Assembly (NCBI RefSeq): GCF_003004785.1
Contig: NZ_PVZS01000033.1
Span: 1 to 57,236 of the forward strand
DNA length: 57,236 nt
Reading direction: 5' to 3'
Origin: Alsobacter soli
Lineage (GTDB): Bacteria; Pseudomonadota; Alphaproteobacteria; Rhizobiales; Beijerinckiaceae
A program made the position numbers and the translations under genes. The notes below the pieces were generated by a model that saw only the letters and a list, made by a program, of their open reading frames with translations, was not told the DNA's origin and ran no database searches. Of the stretch, positions 28,266 through 36,653 are shown in pieces; position 1 is the first letter of the stretch; each line of letters starts with the position of its first letter.

Positions 28266-28961
28266 TCAAGCGGAGCCGGAATCGGCGAGGGCGATCACCG
28301 AGCGCAGCCCGTCCGACCGGAACTGGCGCATGTACATGACGACCAGGACCGCCGCCGTGGACAGGATGAACACGGAGGGAGACCAGAACCAGCCGAGGTA
28401 ACCCAGCGCGAAGAAGAAGGCGCGCTGGCCGCGGTTGAAGTGGCGTCCAGCCGCCGTCGCCATGCCGGCGACGCTGCGGGCATGTCTCAAGGCTTCAGGA
28501 GACTGGGCCTGCTCCGCAGGCGGCGTGGCGCCCAGAAGGATCGCCGCGTAGTTGAACAGCCGGTAGCTCCAGGCGAACTTGAAGAAGGCGTAGACGAAGA
28601 TCACGGCAAGCCCGATGACCTTCATTTCCCACAGCCCTCGCTGGGTCTCGATGCCGAGCGGCAGGTCAGCGAAAACGCGCAGGATGTCATCGGCCGCCCT
28701 GAGCAGCGTGAGCGAGCCGCCGACCGCCAGCAGGGACGTGGAGGCGAAGAACGCCGTCCCGTTCTGCAGACTCGCCATGATCTGCGTGTCGATGATGCGC
28801 ACCTCGCGCGCCAGCATCTGCTCCATCCAACGCAGGCGATAGTCGTGCATGATGCCGTTCAGGCTGCGGCCGCCCCGCCAGCCCTCCACCGCCATGGCGT
28901 AGCCGACCCAGGCGACGGCGAAAAAGGCGACGGCGAAGATGTCGAACGGATTCAGGATCAT
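28266..28961 (-). CDS. DUF599 family membrane protein
   Basis: A 231-residue integral membrane protein of unknown function. It has an N-terminal helix (FDIFAVAFFAVAWVGYAMAV), the conserved NGIMHDYRLRWMEQMLARE and DTQIMASLQNGTAFFASTSLLAVGG, then further helices (VIGLAVIFVYAFFKFAWSYR; FFFALGYLGWFWSPSVFI). This pattern matches DUF599. The ATG at 28961 removes a basic upstream stretch. It lies 31 bases after the DUF3253 start on the same strand. Confidence 0.85.
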   Translation of the reverse strand: MILNPFDIFAVAFFAVAWVGYAMAVEGWRGGRSLNGIMHDYRLRWMEQMLAREVRIIDTQIMASLQNGTAFFASTSLLAVGGSLTLLRAADDILRVFADLPLGIETQRGLWEMKVIGLAVIFVYAFFKFAWSYRLFNYAAILLGATPPAEQAQSPEALRHARSVAGMATAAGRHFNRGQRAFFFALGYLGWFWSPSVFILSTAAVLVVMYMRQFRSDGLRSVIALADSGSA

Positions 28962-29085
28962 GCGCCCAGCATGCCGCCGGCGCGCGGAGGCGCGCAAGGC
29001 TCCTGAAGCGCATCTGGCGCGCCGCTCGCGGCGTTGACGCAGGCGGGCCCGTCGCGACATCCTTGCCGCTCCAGGGAGACCATCG

Positions 29086-29517
29086 ATGCCGCAGATCATC
29101 AGCAAGGGCTACAAGGCGCTGCTCGCCGAGGCGAACGCCGTGGTGGACACCATTCCGGCCAGCGAGGCCATCGGGCTTGCCGGGCGCGAGGACGTGGTGC
29201 TGGTGGACCTGCGCGACCCGCGGGAACTGGAGCGCGAGGGCAAGGTGCCCGGCGCATTTCATTGTCCGCGCGGGATGCTGGAGTTCTGGATCGACCCGGA
29301 GAGCCCCTACCACAAGCCCGTGTTCGCGGAGGACAAGCGGTTCGTGTTCTTCTGCGCGGGCGGTTGGCGCTCGGCGCTGTCCGCCCGCACCGCGCGGGAG
29401 ATGGGACTGAAGCCCGTGGCTCACATTGCGGGCGGGTTCGGAGCCTGGAAGGAGGCGGGCGGGCCGGTGGAGCCCGTCGTCCCTCGCGGGAAGCCGGAAG
29501 GCTCGGCGAAGAGCTGA
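29086..29517 (+). CDS. rhodanese-like sulfurtransferase
   Basis: A 143-residue single-domain rhodanese. The domain runs from VVLVDLRDPRELEREGKVPGA to HIAGGFGAWKEAGGPVEP. The active-site loop FFCAGGWRSALSA carries the catalytic Cys. Such proteins move sulfane sulfur or detoxify cyanide. A GGGAGA ribosome binding site precedes the ATG. Confidence 0.92.
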   Translation: MPQIISKGYKALLAEANAVVDTIPASEAIGLAGREDVVLVDLRDPRELEREGKVPGAFHCPRGMLEFWIDPESPYHKPVFAEDKRFVFFCAGGWRSALSARTAREMGLKPVAHIAGGFGAWKEAGGPVEPVVPRGKPEGSAKS

Positions 29518-29523
29518 GTCGCA

Positions 29524-29745
29524 TCAGAGCTTTCCGAGAATCTCCTCGATCGCCGGGTTAGCGCCCTCGGGAGCAAGGGCGCCAAGCAGCAAGCCTCCCG
29601 TGGCGTCGTCCAGCAGGGCTGACGCGGCCGCGAAAGCGAGCAGCCCGAGCGCGCGAGAGATGGAATTCGCGCCGGGGCGGCGCATCAGCCACCCCATCCA
29701 TCCGCAAAAGACCGCCATGGCCAGGCTGATCGCGTGGTGCGCCAT
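29524..29745 (-). CDS. small hypothetical membrane protein
   Basis: A 73-residue protein with two hydrophobic segments (ISLAMAVFCGWMGWLM; ALGLLAFAAASALL) and a short tail. The ATG at 29745 has GGGAG six bases upstream. It is convergent with the rhodanese gene. No family is recognised. Confidence 0.5.
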   Translation of the reverse strand: MAHHAISLAMAVFCGWMGWLMRRPGANSISRALGLLAFAAASALLDDATGGLLLGALAPEGANPAIEEILGKL

Positions 29746-29903
29746 GCTGTGCTCCCGGGGACAGTCTACCCGACGGTGGTTTTCGAGAGGTTGCCCGTGA
29801 GCGAGGGCCAAGGCGTCCGTGCGCGGGCGCCTGATTGCCTTCCCACAAGCTTCCGGCATGATCGGCGGGCCCGAATCCGTTCGCCGGGCGCAGGGGATTG
29901 TGC

Positions 29904-31511
29904 GTGGCCGTTCTATCCAGCGTCGTCGACCGTCATTCACCCGAGTTCCAGGCCAACGCCGCGCAGTGGCGGCAACTCGCGGACGAGTTGCGCAGCCGCC
30001 GCGAGGCGGCTGCGGCTGGCGGTCCGCCCAAGGCGCGCGAGCGGCACCTCGCGCGTGGCAAGCTGCTGCCGCGCGAGCGTGTGATGCGCCTGCTGGACCC
30101 GGGGTCGCCTTTCCTGGAGATCGGCGCCCTGGCCGCCTTCGGGATGTATGACGACGCGATCCACGGCGCCGGCATGATCGCCGGCATTGGGCGCGTGGAG
30201 GGCCGCGAGGTCATGGTGGTCTGCAACGACAGCACCATCAAGGGCGGCACCTATTACCCGATGACGGTGAAGAAGCATCTCCGGGCCCAGGAGATCGCGC
30301 GCGAGAACCGGCTCCCCTGCGTCTATCTGGTAGACTCAGGCGGCGCGAACCTGCCGCACCAGACGGAGGTCTTCCCCGATAAGGAGCACTTCGGCCGCAT
30401 CTTCTACAACCAGGCGACTCTGTCCTCGCTGGGGATCCCCCAGATCGCGGTGGTGATGGGCTCCTGCACGGCGGGCGGGGCCTATGTGCCGGCCATGTCG
30501 GACGAGACGGTGATCGTGCGCAAGCAGGGCACCATCTTCCTGGGCGGGCCGCCGCTGGTGAAGGCCGCGACGGGGGAGGAGGTCTCGGCCGAGGATCTGG
30601 GCGGCGCGGACGTGCACGCACGCACGTCGGGCGTGGCGGACCACTATGCGTATGACGACGCGCACGCGCTGGCGATGGCGCGGCGCATCGTGGCGAACCT
30701 GAACACCCGCAAGCCTGACGACATCGGCCTGAGCGAGACGGAGGAGCCGCTGCTCGATCCCGACGAACTCGAAGGCCTGGCGCCCACGGACCTGAAGAAG
30801 CAGTACGACATCCGCGAGGTGATCGGCCGCCTGGTGGACGGCTCCCGTTTCGACGAGTTCAAGGCGCTCTACGGGACCACGCTGGTGACCGGCTTCGCCC
30901 GGCTCTGGGGCATGCCGATCGGCATCGTGGCCAACAACGGCATTCTCTTTTCCGAGTCCGCCCTCAAGGGCGCTCACTTCATCGAGCTCTGCGCCCAGCG
31001 CCGCATCCCGTTGCTGTTCCTCCAGAACATCTCGGGTTTCATGGTGGGCCGGCAGTACGAGGCCGGCGGCATCGCCAAGGACGGGGCGAAGCTGGTCACC
31101 GCAGTGGCGTGCGCCCGGGTGCCGAAGATCACCGTGCTGGTCGGGGGCTCCTTCGGGGCCGGCAACTACGGCATGTGCGGCCGGGCCTACGGGCCGCGGT
31201 TCCTCTTCTCCTGGCCGAACTCGCGCATCTCGGTGATGGGCGGAGAGCAGGCCGCCAGCGTGCTCGCGACCGTGCGGCGCGACAACATCGAGGCCGAGGG
31301 CCGCAAATGGCCGGCGCGGGAGGAGGAGGCGTTCAAGGCGCCCATCCGCGCCCAGTACGAGACGGAGGGCAACCCCTACTACGCCACCGCGCGGCTGTGG
31401 GACGACGGCGTCATTTTGCCGTCCGAGACCCGGCGCGTCCTCGGGCTGGCCTTTTCGGCCTGCCTCAACGCCCCCGTGGAGGAGACGCGCTTCGGCGTGT
31501 TCCGGATGTGA
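29904..31511 (+). CDS. mccB: 3-methylcrotonyl-CoA carboxylase beta (carboxyltransferase) subunit
   Basis: This subunit carboxylates 3-methylcrotonyl-CoA in leucine degradation. The 535 residues carry the MCC-type pattern: [109 protein letters not shown] and [20 protein letters not shown]. The NISGFMVG stretch marks MccB rather than PccB. AGGGG seven bases ahead supports GTG at 29904. It is separated from the alpha-subunit gene by a Uma2 gene. Confidence 0.93.
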   Translation: MAVLSSVVDRHSPEFQANAAQWRQLADELRSRREAAAAGGPPKARERHLARGKLLPRERVMRLLDPGSPFLEIGALAAFGMYDDAIHGAGMIAGIGRVEGREVMVVCNDSTIKGGTYYPMTVKKHLRAQEIARENRLPCVYLVDSGGANLPHQTEVFPDKEHFGRIFYNQATLSSLGIPQIAVVMGSCTAGGAYVPAMSDETVIVRKQGTIFLGGPPLVKAATGEEVSAEDLGGADVHARTSGVADHYAYDDAHALAMARRIVANLNTRKPDDIGLSETEEPLLDPDELEGLAPTDLKKQYDIREVIGRLVDGSRFDEFKALYGTTLVTGFARLWGMPIGIVANNGILFSESALKGAHFIELCAQRRIPLLFLQNISGFMVGRQYEAGGIAKDGAKLVTAVACARVPKITVLVGGSFGAGNYGMCGRAYGPRFLFSWPNSRISVMGGEQAASVLATVRRDNIEAEGRKWPAREEEAFKAPIRAQYETEGNPYYATARLWDDGVILPSETRRVLGLAFSACLNAPVEETRFGVFRM

Positions 31512-31548
31512 TTTCGAGTGTGACGCTTTTCAGGAAAGGATTGATGGC

Positions 31549-32127
31549 ATGGCGGAGGCGGCGCAAGCTCAAGCAATGATGAACGTCGCTGAGTACCTGT
31601 CCTTTGCGGATGCCCACCCGCAGCAGCGTTTCGAGCTGCTGGCGGGCATTCCCGTGGCGATGGCGCCGGCGACAATCAACCATAGCCAGATCGCCGGGAA
31701 CATTGACGCGGCATGCCGCCGGCAGGTGCGCGACCGAGGCTGTCAATCTTACCAAGGCGCCGGCGTCGCCAGCGCAGACGAGGCCAGCTTCCTTCCTCAG
31801 CCTGACGTGATGGTCCGGTGTGGTCCCGTGGATGGCCGTCGGCGTTGGGTTTCGGATCCGATCGTCGTCATGGAGGTGCTTTCGCCCTCCACTATGGCCG
31901 ACGACCGAGGCTACAAGCTCACGACCTACATGGATTTCCAAAGTCTCCGGCACCTCGCCCTCGTTGATCAGGATGAGGTGCGCGTCGAACATTGGGCGCG
32001 GTCGGATCAGGGCGTCTGGAGCGAAGGCCCTGAGGTGCTGAACTCGCTCGAATCGCGGCTCGTCCTGACCGCTGTCGGGGCAGACCTGCCCCTTTCAGAA
32101 ATCTACGCGGGCGTGACGTTCCGCTGA
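31549..32127 (+). CDS. Uma2-family (DUF820) putative endonuclease
   Basis: A 192-residue protein with the restriction-fold Uma2 pattern: FELLAGIPVAMAPATINHSQ, SFLPQPDVMVRCG (metal-ligand Asp), DPIVVMEVLSPSTMADDRGYK (Glu and Lys), then YMDFQSLRHLALVDQDEVRVEHW. All core acidic residues seem intact, so it could be an active nuclease. Uma2 genes are common in cyanobacteria and scattered elsewhere; their role is unknown. It sits between mccB and mccA on the same strand, 37 and 13 bases from its neighbours, and so appears built into the operon. Confidence 0.9.
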   Translation: MAEAAQAQAMMNVAEYLSFADAHPQQRFELLAGIPVAMAPATINHSQIAGNIDAACRRQVRDRGCQSYQGAGVASADEASFLPQPDVMVRCGPVDGRRRWVSDPIVVMEVLSPSTMADDRGYKLTTYMDFQSLRHLALVDQDEVRVEHWARSDQGVWSEGPEVLNSLESRLVLTAVGADLPLSEIYAGVTFR

Positions 32128-32140
32128 AATGCGAGCATCC

Positions 32141-34105
32141 ATGTTCTCCTCCGTCCTCATCGCCAACCGCGGCGAGATCGCCTGCCGGATCATCCGCACC
32201 GCGCGGCGGCTCGGGATGCGCACGATCGCCGTCCATTCCGAAGCCGACGCGGACGCGCTGTTCGTGCGGGAGGCGGACGAGGCGCACCTGATCGGACCCG
32301 CGCCGGCGCGGGAGAGCTATCTCGTGGGGGCGCGAATCCTCGAGGTGGCGCGCGAGGCGGGGGCGGACTGCATCCACCCCGGCTACGGGTTCCTGTCCGA
32401 GAACGCGGAATTCGCCGAAGCCTGCGCCAAGGCGGGCGTCGTGTTCGTGGGCCCGCCGGCTTCGGCGATCCGCGCCATGGGCCTCAAGGACGCCGCCAAG
32501 CAACTCGTCGAGCGCGCGCATGTGCCGGTGGTGCCGGGCTATCATGGGCCGAAGCAGGATCCGGCGTTCCTGCGGGAGCGGGCGGCCAATATCGGCTTTC
32601 CTGTGCTGATCAAGGCCGTCGCGGGCGGCGGGGGCAAGGGGATGCGCCGGGTGGACCGGCTGATCGACTTCGAGGAGGCGCTGCAGAGCGCCCAGCGCGA
32701 AGCCGCGAACGCCTTCGGCGACCCGCGGGTGCTGGTCGAGAAGTACGTCCGCGCGCCGCGCCATGTCGAGATGCAGGTCTTCGCGGATCGGCACGGCAAC
32801 GTGGTGCATCTGTTCGAGCGTGACTGCTCCCTCCAGAGGCGGCACCAGAAGGTGATCGAGGAGGCGCCTGCGCCGGGCATGACGGCCGAGGTTCGCTCCG
32901 CCATGGGCCGGGCGGCCGTGGAGGCGGCGCGGGCCGTCGGGTATGTCGGCGCCGGAACGGTGGAGTTCATCGCGGATGGGTCGAACGGGCTCACCCCCGA
33001 CGGCTTCTTCTTCATGGAGATGAACACCAGGCTGCAGGTCGAGCATCCGGTGACGGAGGCGATCACGGGTCTGGATCTGGTCGAACTGCAGTTCCGGGTT
33101 GCGGCTGGAGAGCGGCTGCCCTTCAGCCAGGACGACCTCAACATCGAGGGGCACGCCGTCGAGGCGCGGCTCTACGCCGAGGATCCGGAGAAGGGCTTCC
33201 TGCCCTCGACGGGTCGCCTCTGGGCCTTGCGTTTTCCGGACGCCGAGCGGCTGCGGATCGACGCGGGCGTCGCCGAAGGCGATGCCGTCACGCCCTTCTA
33301 CGACCCGATGATCGCCAAGGTGATCGCGCACGGGGACACGCGCGAGGACGCGCTGGAGCGGCTGGCGACCGCCCTTGGCGAGACGATCGTGGCGGGGCCG
33401 CGCTCCAACGTGGCGTTCCTCAAGGCGCTCTGCGAGGCGCCCGAGTTCCGCGCCGGTCATTTCGACACGGGGTTCATCGACCGAAACCTGGAAGCGCTGG
33501 GGGCCGCGCCCAAGCCGTTCCCGGCCGCCGCGGCCGCGGCGGGCGCGCTCGCGCTTGTCGCCCGCCAGACCGAGCGAAGCTTGGCCTCGGCGGGCGTGGC
33601 GCGGCGGGGGCCTGCGTCGCCCTGGGACGTGGCGGACGCCTTCCAGCTCTCCGGCGAGCGGCGCATCGGCCTGCCGCTCACGGTGGAAGGCGAGCGCGTG
33701 GACGCCACGCTGGGCTGGGACGAGGAGGGGCCCAGCGTCGAAATCCCTGGGCATCCCGTTCCGGTGGGGCAGCATGAACTCTCGATCGTTGAGACGGACG
33801 AGGGGCTGATCGTCCTCGACGCAGGCCGGCAGACCAGCGTTCGGCTCTACGACGCCCTCGACCATGCCGCGGACGAAGTCGATGCCGGCGGCGTCGTGAA
33901 GGCGCCCATGCACGGCAAGGTGGTGGCGATCTTCGTGACCGAAGGCGAGGTCGTGGAAAAGGGCCAGCGCCTCGCCGTGGTCGAAGCCATGAAGATGGAG
34001 CATGCGCTGGTGGCTCCTCGGGCCGGCACCGTGATCGAGATCGCGGCCGAGGCGGGCCAGCAGGTGCCCGAGGGCGCCAAGTTGGTGGTGGTGGAAGAGG
34101 CCTGA
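32141..34105 (+). CDS. mccA: 3-methylcrotonyl-CoA carboxylase alpha (biotin) subunit
   Basis: The 654-residue biotin carboxylase and biotin carrier partner of MccB. The N-terminus is MFSSVLIANRGEIACRI. The ATP-grasp loop is KAVAGGGGKGMRRV, and the catalytic stretch is EMNTRLQVEHPVTEAITG. The C-terminal biotinyl domain has EAMKMEH with the biotin Lys near residue 618. The start at 32141 gives the usual N-terminus; an in-frame ATG at 32129 would add four residues. PCC and MCC alpha subunits are distinguished here by operon partner and linker sequence. Confidence 0.94.
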   Translation: MFSSVLIANRGEIACRIIRTARRLGMRTIAVHSEADADALFVREADEAHLIGPAPARESYLVGARILEVAREAGADCIHPGYGFLSENAEFAEACAKAGVVFVGPPASAIRAMGLKDAAKQLVERAHVPVVPGYHGPKQDPAFLRERAANIGFPVLIKAVAGGGGKGMRRVDRLIDFEEALQSAQREAANAFGDPRVLVEKYVRAPRHVEMQVFADRHGNVVHLFERDCSLQRRHQKVIEEAPAPGMTAEVRSAMGRAAVEAARAVGYVGAGTVEFIADGSNGLTPDGFFFMEMNTRLQVEHPVTEAITGLDLVELQFRVAAGERLPFSQDDLNIEGHAVEARLYAEDPEKGFLPSTGRLWALRFPDAERLRIDAGVAEGDAVTPFYDPMIAKVIAHGDTREDALERLATALGETIVAGPRSNVAFLKALCEAPEFRAGHFDTGFIDRNLEALGAAPKPFPAAAAAAGALALVARQTERSLASAGVARRGPASPWDVADAFQLSGERRIGLPLTVEGERVDATLGWDEEGPSVEIPGHPVPVGQHELSIVETDEGLIVLDAGRQTSVRLYDALDHAADEVDAGGVVKAPMHGKVVAIFVTEGEVVEKGQRLAVVEAMKMEHALVAPRAGTVIEIAAEAGQQVPEGAKLVVVEEA

Positions 34106-34183
34106 TCGCAGGCCATCCCCGCATTTCACAACCCGCCTCCATGCCACGTTGTGGTTCGACCGCGGCGGCGCTAGGAGTTGGGC

Positions 34184-34621
34184 ATGGCCCTGCACCTGCT
34201 CAAGCTCTGCGTCGGCTGCGACTCGATCGCGGACCTGGAAAGCTGGATCGAGGAGAACGCCGCCCTGTCGCGTCGCCTCGGCCGGGAACACCAGCAGTCG
34301 CATACGACCCGCATGGTTCCCAAACGCATCGCCGAGATTCTGGACGGCGGGTCCCTGTATTGGGTCATCAAGGGTCAGGTCGCCTGCCGCCAGCCCGTTT
34401 TGGACGTCCAGCCCTTCACGGACGGAGACGGGATCGGCCGTTGCCGCCTGATCCTGGAACCGGTGGTCACGCCGGTCGAACCGCGCCCGTCCAGGCCCTT
34501 CCAGGGCTGGCGCTACCTGGAGGCCAAGTCCGCTCCGCGGGACCTCGGATCTTTCGGCGCGGGGCTCGCGGCGTTGCCCGAGACGTTGCGCCGTGAACTC
34601 GCGGAGCTCGGGCTCCTGTGA
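34184..34621 (+). CDS. DUF1489 family protein
   Basis: A 145-residue soluble protein of a family confined largely to alphaproteobacteria. Recognised stretches are HLLKLCVGCDSIADLESWI, TTRMVPKRIAEILDGGSLYWVIKG and PFQGWRYLEAKSAPRDL. No function is known. AGGAG precedes the ATG at 34184. Confidence 0.9.
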   Translation: MALHLLKLCVGCDSIADLESWIEENAALSRRLGREHQQSHTTRMVPKRIAEILDGGSLYWVIKGQVACRQPVLDVQPFTDGDGIGRCRLILEPVVTPVEPRPSRPFQGWRYLEAKSAPRDLGSFGAGLAALPETLRRELAELGLL

Positions 34622-34716
34622 TGCCGGCCGGAGACGGGGGACGACCAGCACGCGAAACGCCACATAATCTCCGCAGTTGGAGCGCTCCCGTGTATAAGCG
34701 CGGAAGGGGGCGTTTC

Positions 34717-34998
34717 ATGCGATTCTTGGTGATTGTGGCTGGAACGGTGGGGAGCCTCGCGGCTGGCGAAGCCATGGCCATGGACCGTTCCTGCGCTGTC
34801 ACCGAGGTTGCTCCCGGCGTGAAGATGCGTTCCGGCTCGTGCTCGAATGTGTTCGACAGCCGGCCGCAGCCCTACCAGGAAGTCTCGCCTCAAACTGTCG
34901 GCCCGCTGATGACCGGCCGTCCCGCCACCCTGCGCTTCGGCAATTCGGAGGTGCGGATGGGTGGGCAGGCGCGCTTCGAGATGCAGCGCGGGCGCTAG
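34717..34998 (+). CDS. small secreted hypothetical protein
   Basis: A 93-residue protein. Residues 1-21 are a Sec signal (MRFLVIVAGTVGSLAAGEAMA, cut at A-M-A, here divided by eye). The mature part has two cysteines (RSCAV and SGSCSNV) that could form a disulfide. No family is recognised. GGAAGGGGG lies upstream of the ATG at 34717. Confidence 0.6.
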   Translation: MRFLVIVAGTVGSLAAGEAMAMDRSCAVTEVAPGVKMRSGSCSNVFDSRPQPYQEVSPQTVGPLMTGRPATLRFGNSEVRMGGQARFEMQRGR

Positions 34999-35060
34999 TC
35001 GCATCCCTTCCAGTTGCATTCGACCGCCCGCCCGCCAATGTAAGCGCGAGCGGAGTCGGA

Positions 35061-35792
35061 ATGAGCGACAGCAAGAGCCAGAACGAGGTTGCGCGCGGCG
35101 CACGCGGGGCGGTCGAAGTTCCTTCAGATCGGGGCGCGATCGACGCGTTCCTGCAGAGCGCGCGCAGTCTCGGGCCCACCCGAAACGGCAAGCGCGGCAG
35201 ACTCGTGTTCGCGCTCGACGCCACGATGAGCAGGCAGCCGACGTGGGATCTGGCTTGTTCGCTTCAGGGCGAGATGTTCTCCGAGGCGGCTCGGGTCGGC
35301 GGGCTAGACGTCCAACTCGTGTATTTCCGGGGCTTTTCCGAGTGCCGCGCGTCGCGCTTCGTCGCGGATCCACGGGCGCTGACCGGCCTCATGCAGCGCA
35401 TCGATTGCCGGGGCGGCCACACGCAGATCCAGCGGGTGCTGGAGCACGTGCGCAGCGAAGGCCGTGACGCGCCTGTCCACGCGCTGGTGTTTGTCGGGGA
35501 CGCCATGGAGGAGCGGCTGGACGACCTGTGCGCCGTCGCCGGCGAACTGGGCCTCAGGGGCGTCAAGGCTTTCATGTTCCACGAAGGCGGTGACCCGGCG
35601 GCCGGCCGAGCCTTTCAGGAGATCGCGAGGCTCACGGGCGGCGCCTACGCCCGGTTCGACGCGTCGGCGCCGGGCCAACTCGCCGCTCTCCTGCGCGCCG
35701 CCGCCGCCTACGCGGCCGGCGGGCGAGCGGCGCTGGAGGACCTGGCCCGACGGGACACAGGCGCGCAGCGCCTCCTCGGGCAGATGAGGTAA
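35061..35792 (+). CDS. VWA-like domain protein
   Basis: A 243-residue soluble protein with a von Willebrand A-type fold. The metal-site variant is FALDATMSRQPTW (Asp-x-Thr-x-Ser), then GLDVQLVYFRGFSECRAS, RGGHTQIQRVLEHV and ALVFVGDAME. The C-terminus is helical and alanine-rich. The gene is followed after five bases by a membrane J-domain gene, so the pair is probably translated together. A ribosome binding site (CGGAG) precedes the ATG. The job is unknown; a role in a chaperone complex is inference from the pairing. Confidence 0.75.
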   Translation: MSDSKSQNEVARGARGAVEVPSDRGAIDAFLQSARSLGPTRNGKRGRLVFALDATMSRQPTWDLACSLQGEMFSEAARVGGLDVQLVYFRGFSECRASRFVADPRALTGLMQRIDCRGGHTQIQRVLEHVRSEGRDAPVHALVFVGDAMEERLDDLCAVAGELGLRGVKAFMFHEGGDPAAGRAFQEIARLTGGAYARFDASAPGQLAALLRAAAAYAAGGRAALEDLARRDTGAQRLLGQMR

Positions 35793-35797
35793 TCGAC

Positions 35798-36511
35798 TTG
35801 GCTCTGCTCCTCGGCGTCGCGGTCCTGTTCGTGCTCTGGTACGTGGGCCACAACTACTCGAACGCGAACCCCAAGGTCTTGGCCAAGGTCGCGCGAACCG
35901 CGGGCGGGATCGCCAGCCTGGCCGTGGCCGCTCTTCTGCTGTTCCGGGGCCGGATCGACATGGCGATCCCGGTGGGCGGCTTCGGGGCCTGGCTCCTCGG
36001 CATGAAAGGCTTTGCGGTCCCCGGCTGGGGCGCACGCACCCAAGCGAGCCCGGGGCGACAATCGCGGGTGCGCTCCGCGATGCTCGAGATGACGCTCGAC
36101 CACGACACAGGCGCGCTGGGCGGGCGGGTGCTCGCTGGAGCCTATGCGGGCCGCGCCCTCGATGATCTCAGCGAGACGGACCTGTCCGTCCTGGCGCGCG
36201 ACTGCCTCGGGGGCGACCCCGAGGGCTCACGGCTTCTGGAGGCTTATCTGGACCGCCGGTTTCCCGGACGGCGTGAAGCACGACAGGGCGACGCGCACCC
36301 GGGGGCGACCGGTCGTCGCCGCGACGCGGGCATGCCGACCGAGCAGGAGGCCTACGAGATCCTGGGCCTTCAGCCGGGCGCGGGGGATGATGACATCCGC
36401 CGCGCGCACCGCGCTCTCATGAAGAAACTGCATCCCGACCAGGGGGGCTCGACGTATCTCGCCACCCGGGTGAACCAGGCCAAGGACGTTCTGCTGAACC
36501 GGCATCGCTGA
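35798..36511 (+). CDS. membrane-anchored J-domain protein (TIM14/Pam18-like)
   Basis: A 237-residue protein. Residues 1-20 (ALLLGVAVLFVLWYVGH) and about 35-65 are hydrophobic helices. A middle region follows (VLAGAYAGRALDDLSETDL). The C-terminal J domain (about 180-237) has EAYEILGLQPGAGDDDIRRA and the HPD motif in KKLHPDQGGSTYLATRVNQAKD, in the Pam18 style. It should recruit an Hsp70 at the inner membrane. The predicted start is TTG with GAGGTAA overlapping the end of the VWA gene. Confidence 0.82.
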   Translation: MALLLGVAVLFVLWYVGHNYSNANPKVLAKVARTAGGIASLAVAALLLFRGRIDMAIPVGGFGAWLLGMKGFAVPGWGARTQASPGRQSRVRSAMLEMTLDHDTGALGGRVLAGAYAGRALDDLSETDLSVLARDCLGGDPEGSRLLEAYLDRRFPGRREARQGDAHPGATGRRRDAGMPTEQEAYEILGLQPGAGDDDIRRAHRALMKKLHPDQGGSTYLATRVNQAKDVLLNRHR

Positions 36512-36653
36512 TACTCCACGCGCGTTCCGGTGGTTTCCGCTGTCTTCTGTTTGGATTGGACTCGGGCTGAAACACTCCCGAGACGCCGCCTGTCATTGGC
36601 CCGCGCCGCTTTCTGCGGCGTCTATCGGCCCTTCTCGCCTGCCTTGAGGCGGC

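Noticed and set aside
31919-34663. A 914-codon minus-strand open frame over mccA
   Set aside because: It is antisense to a full biotin carboxylase, with shadow composition and no motifs.
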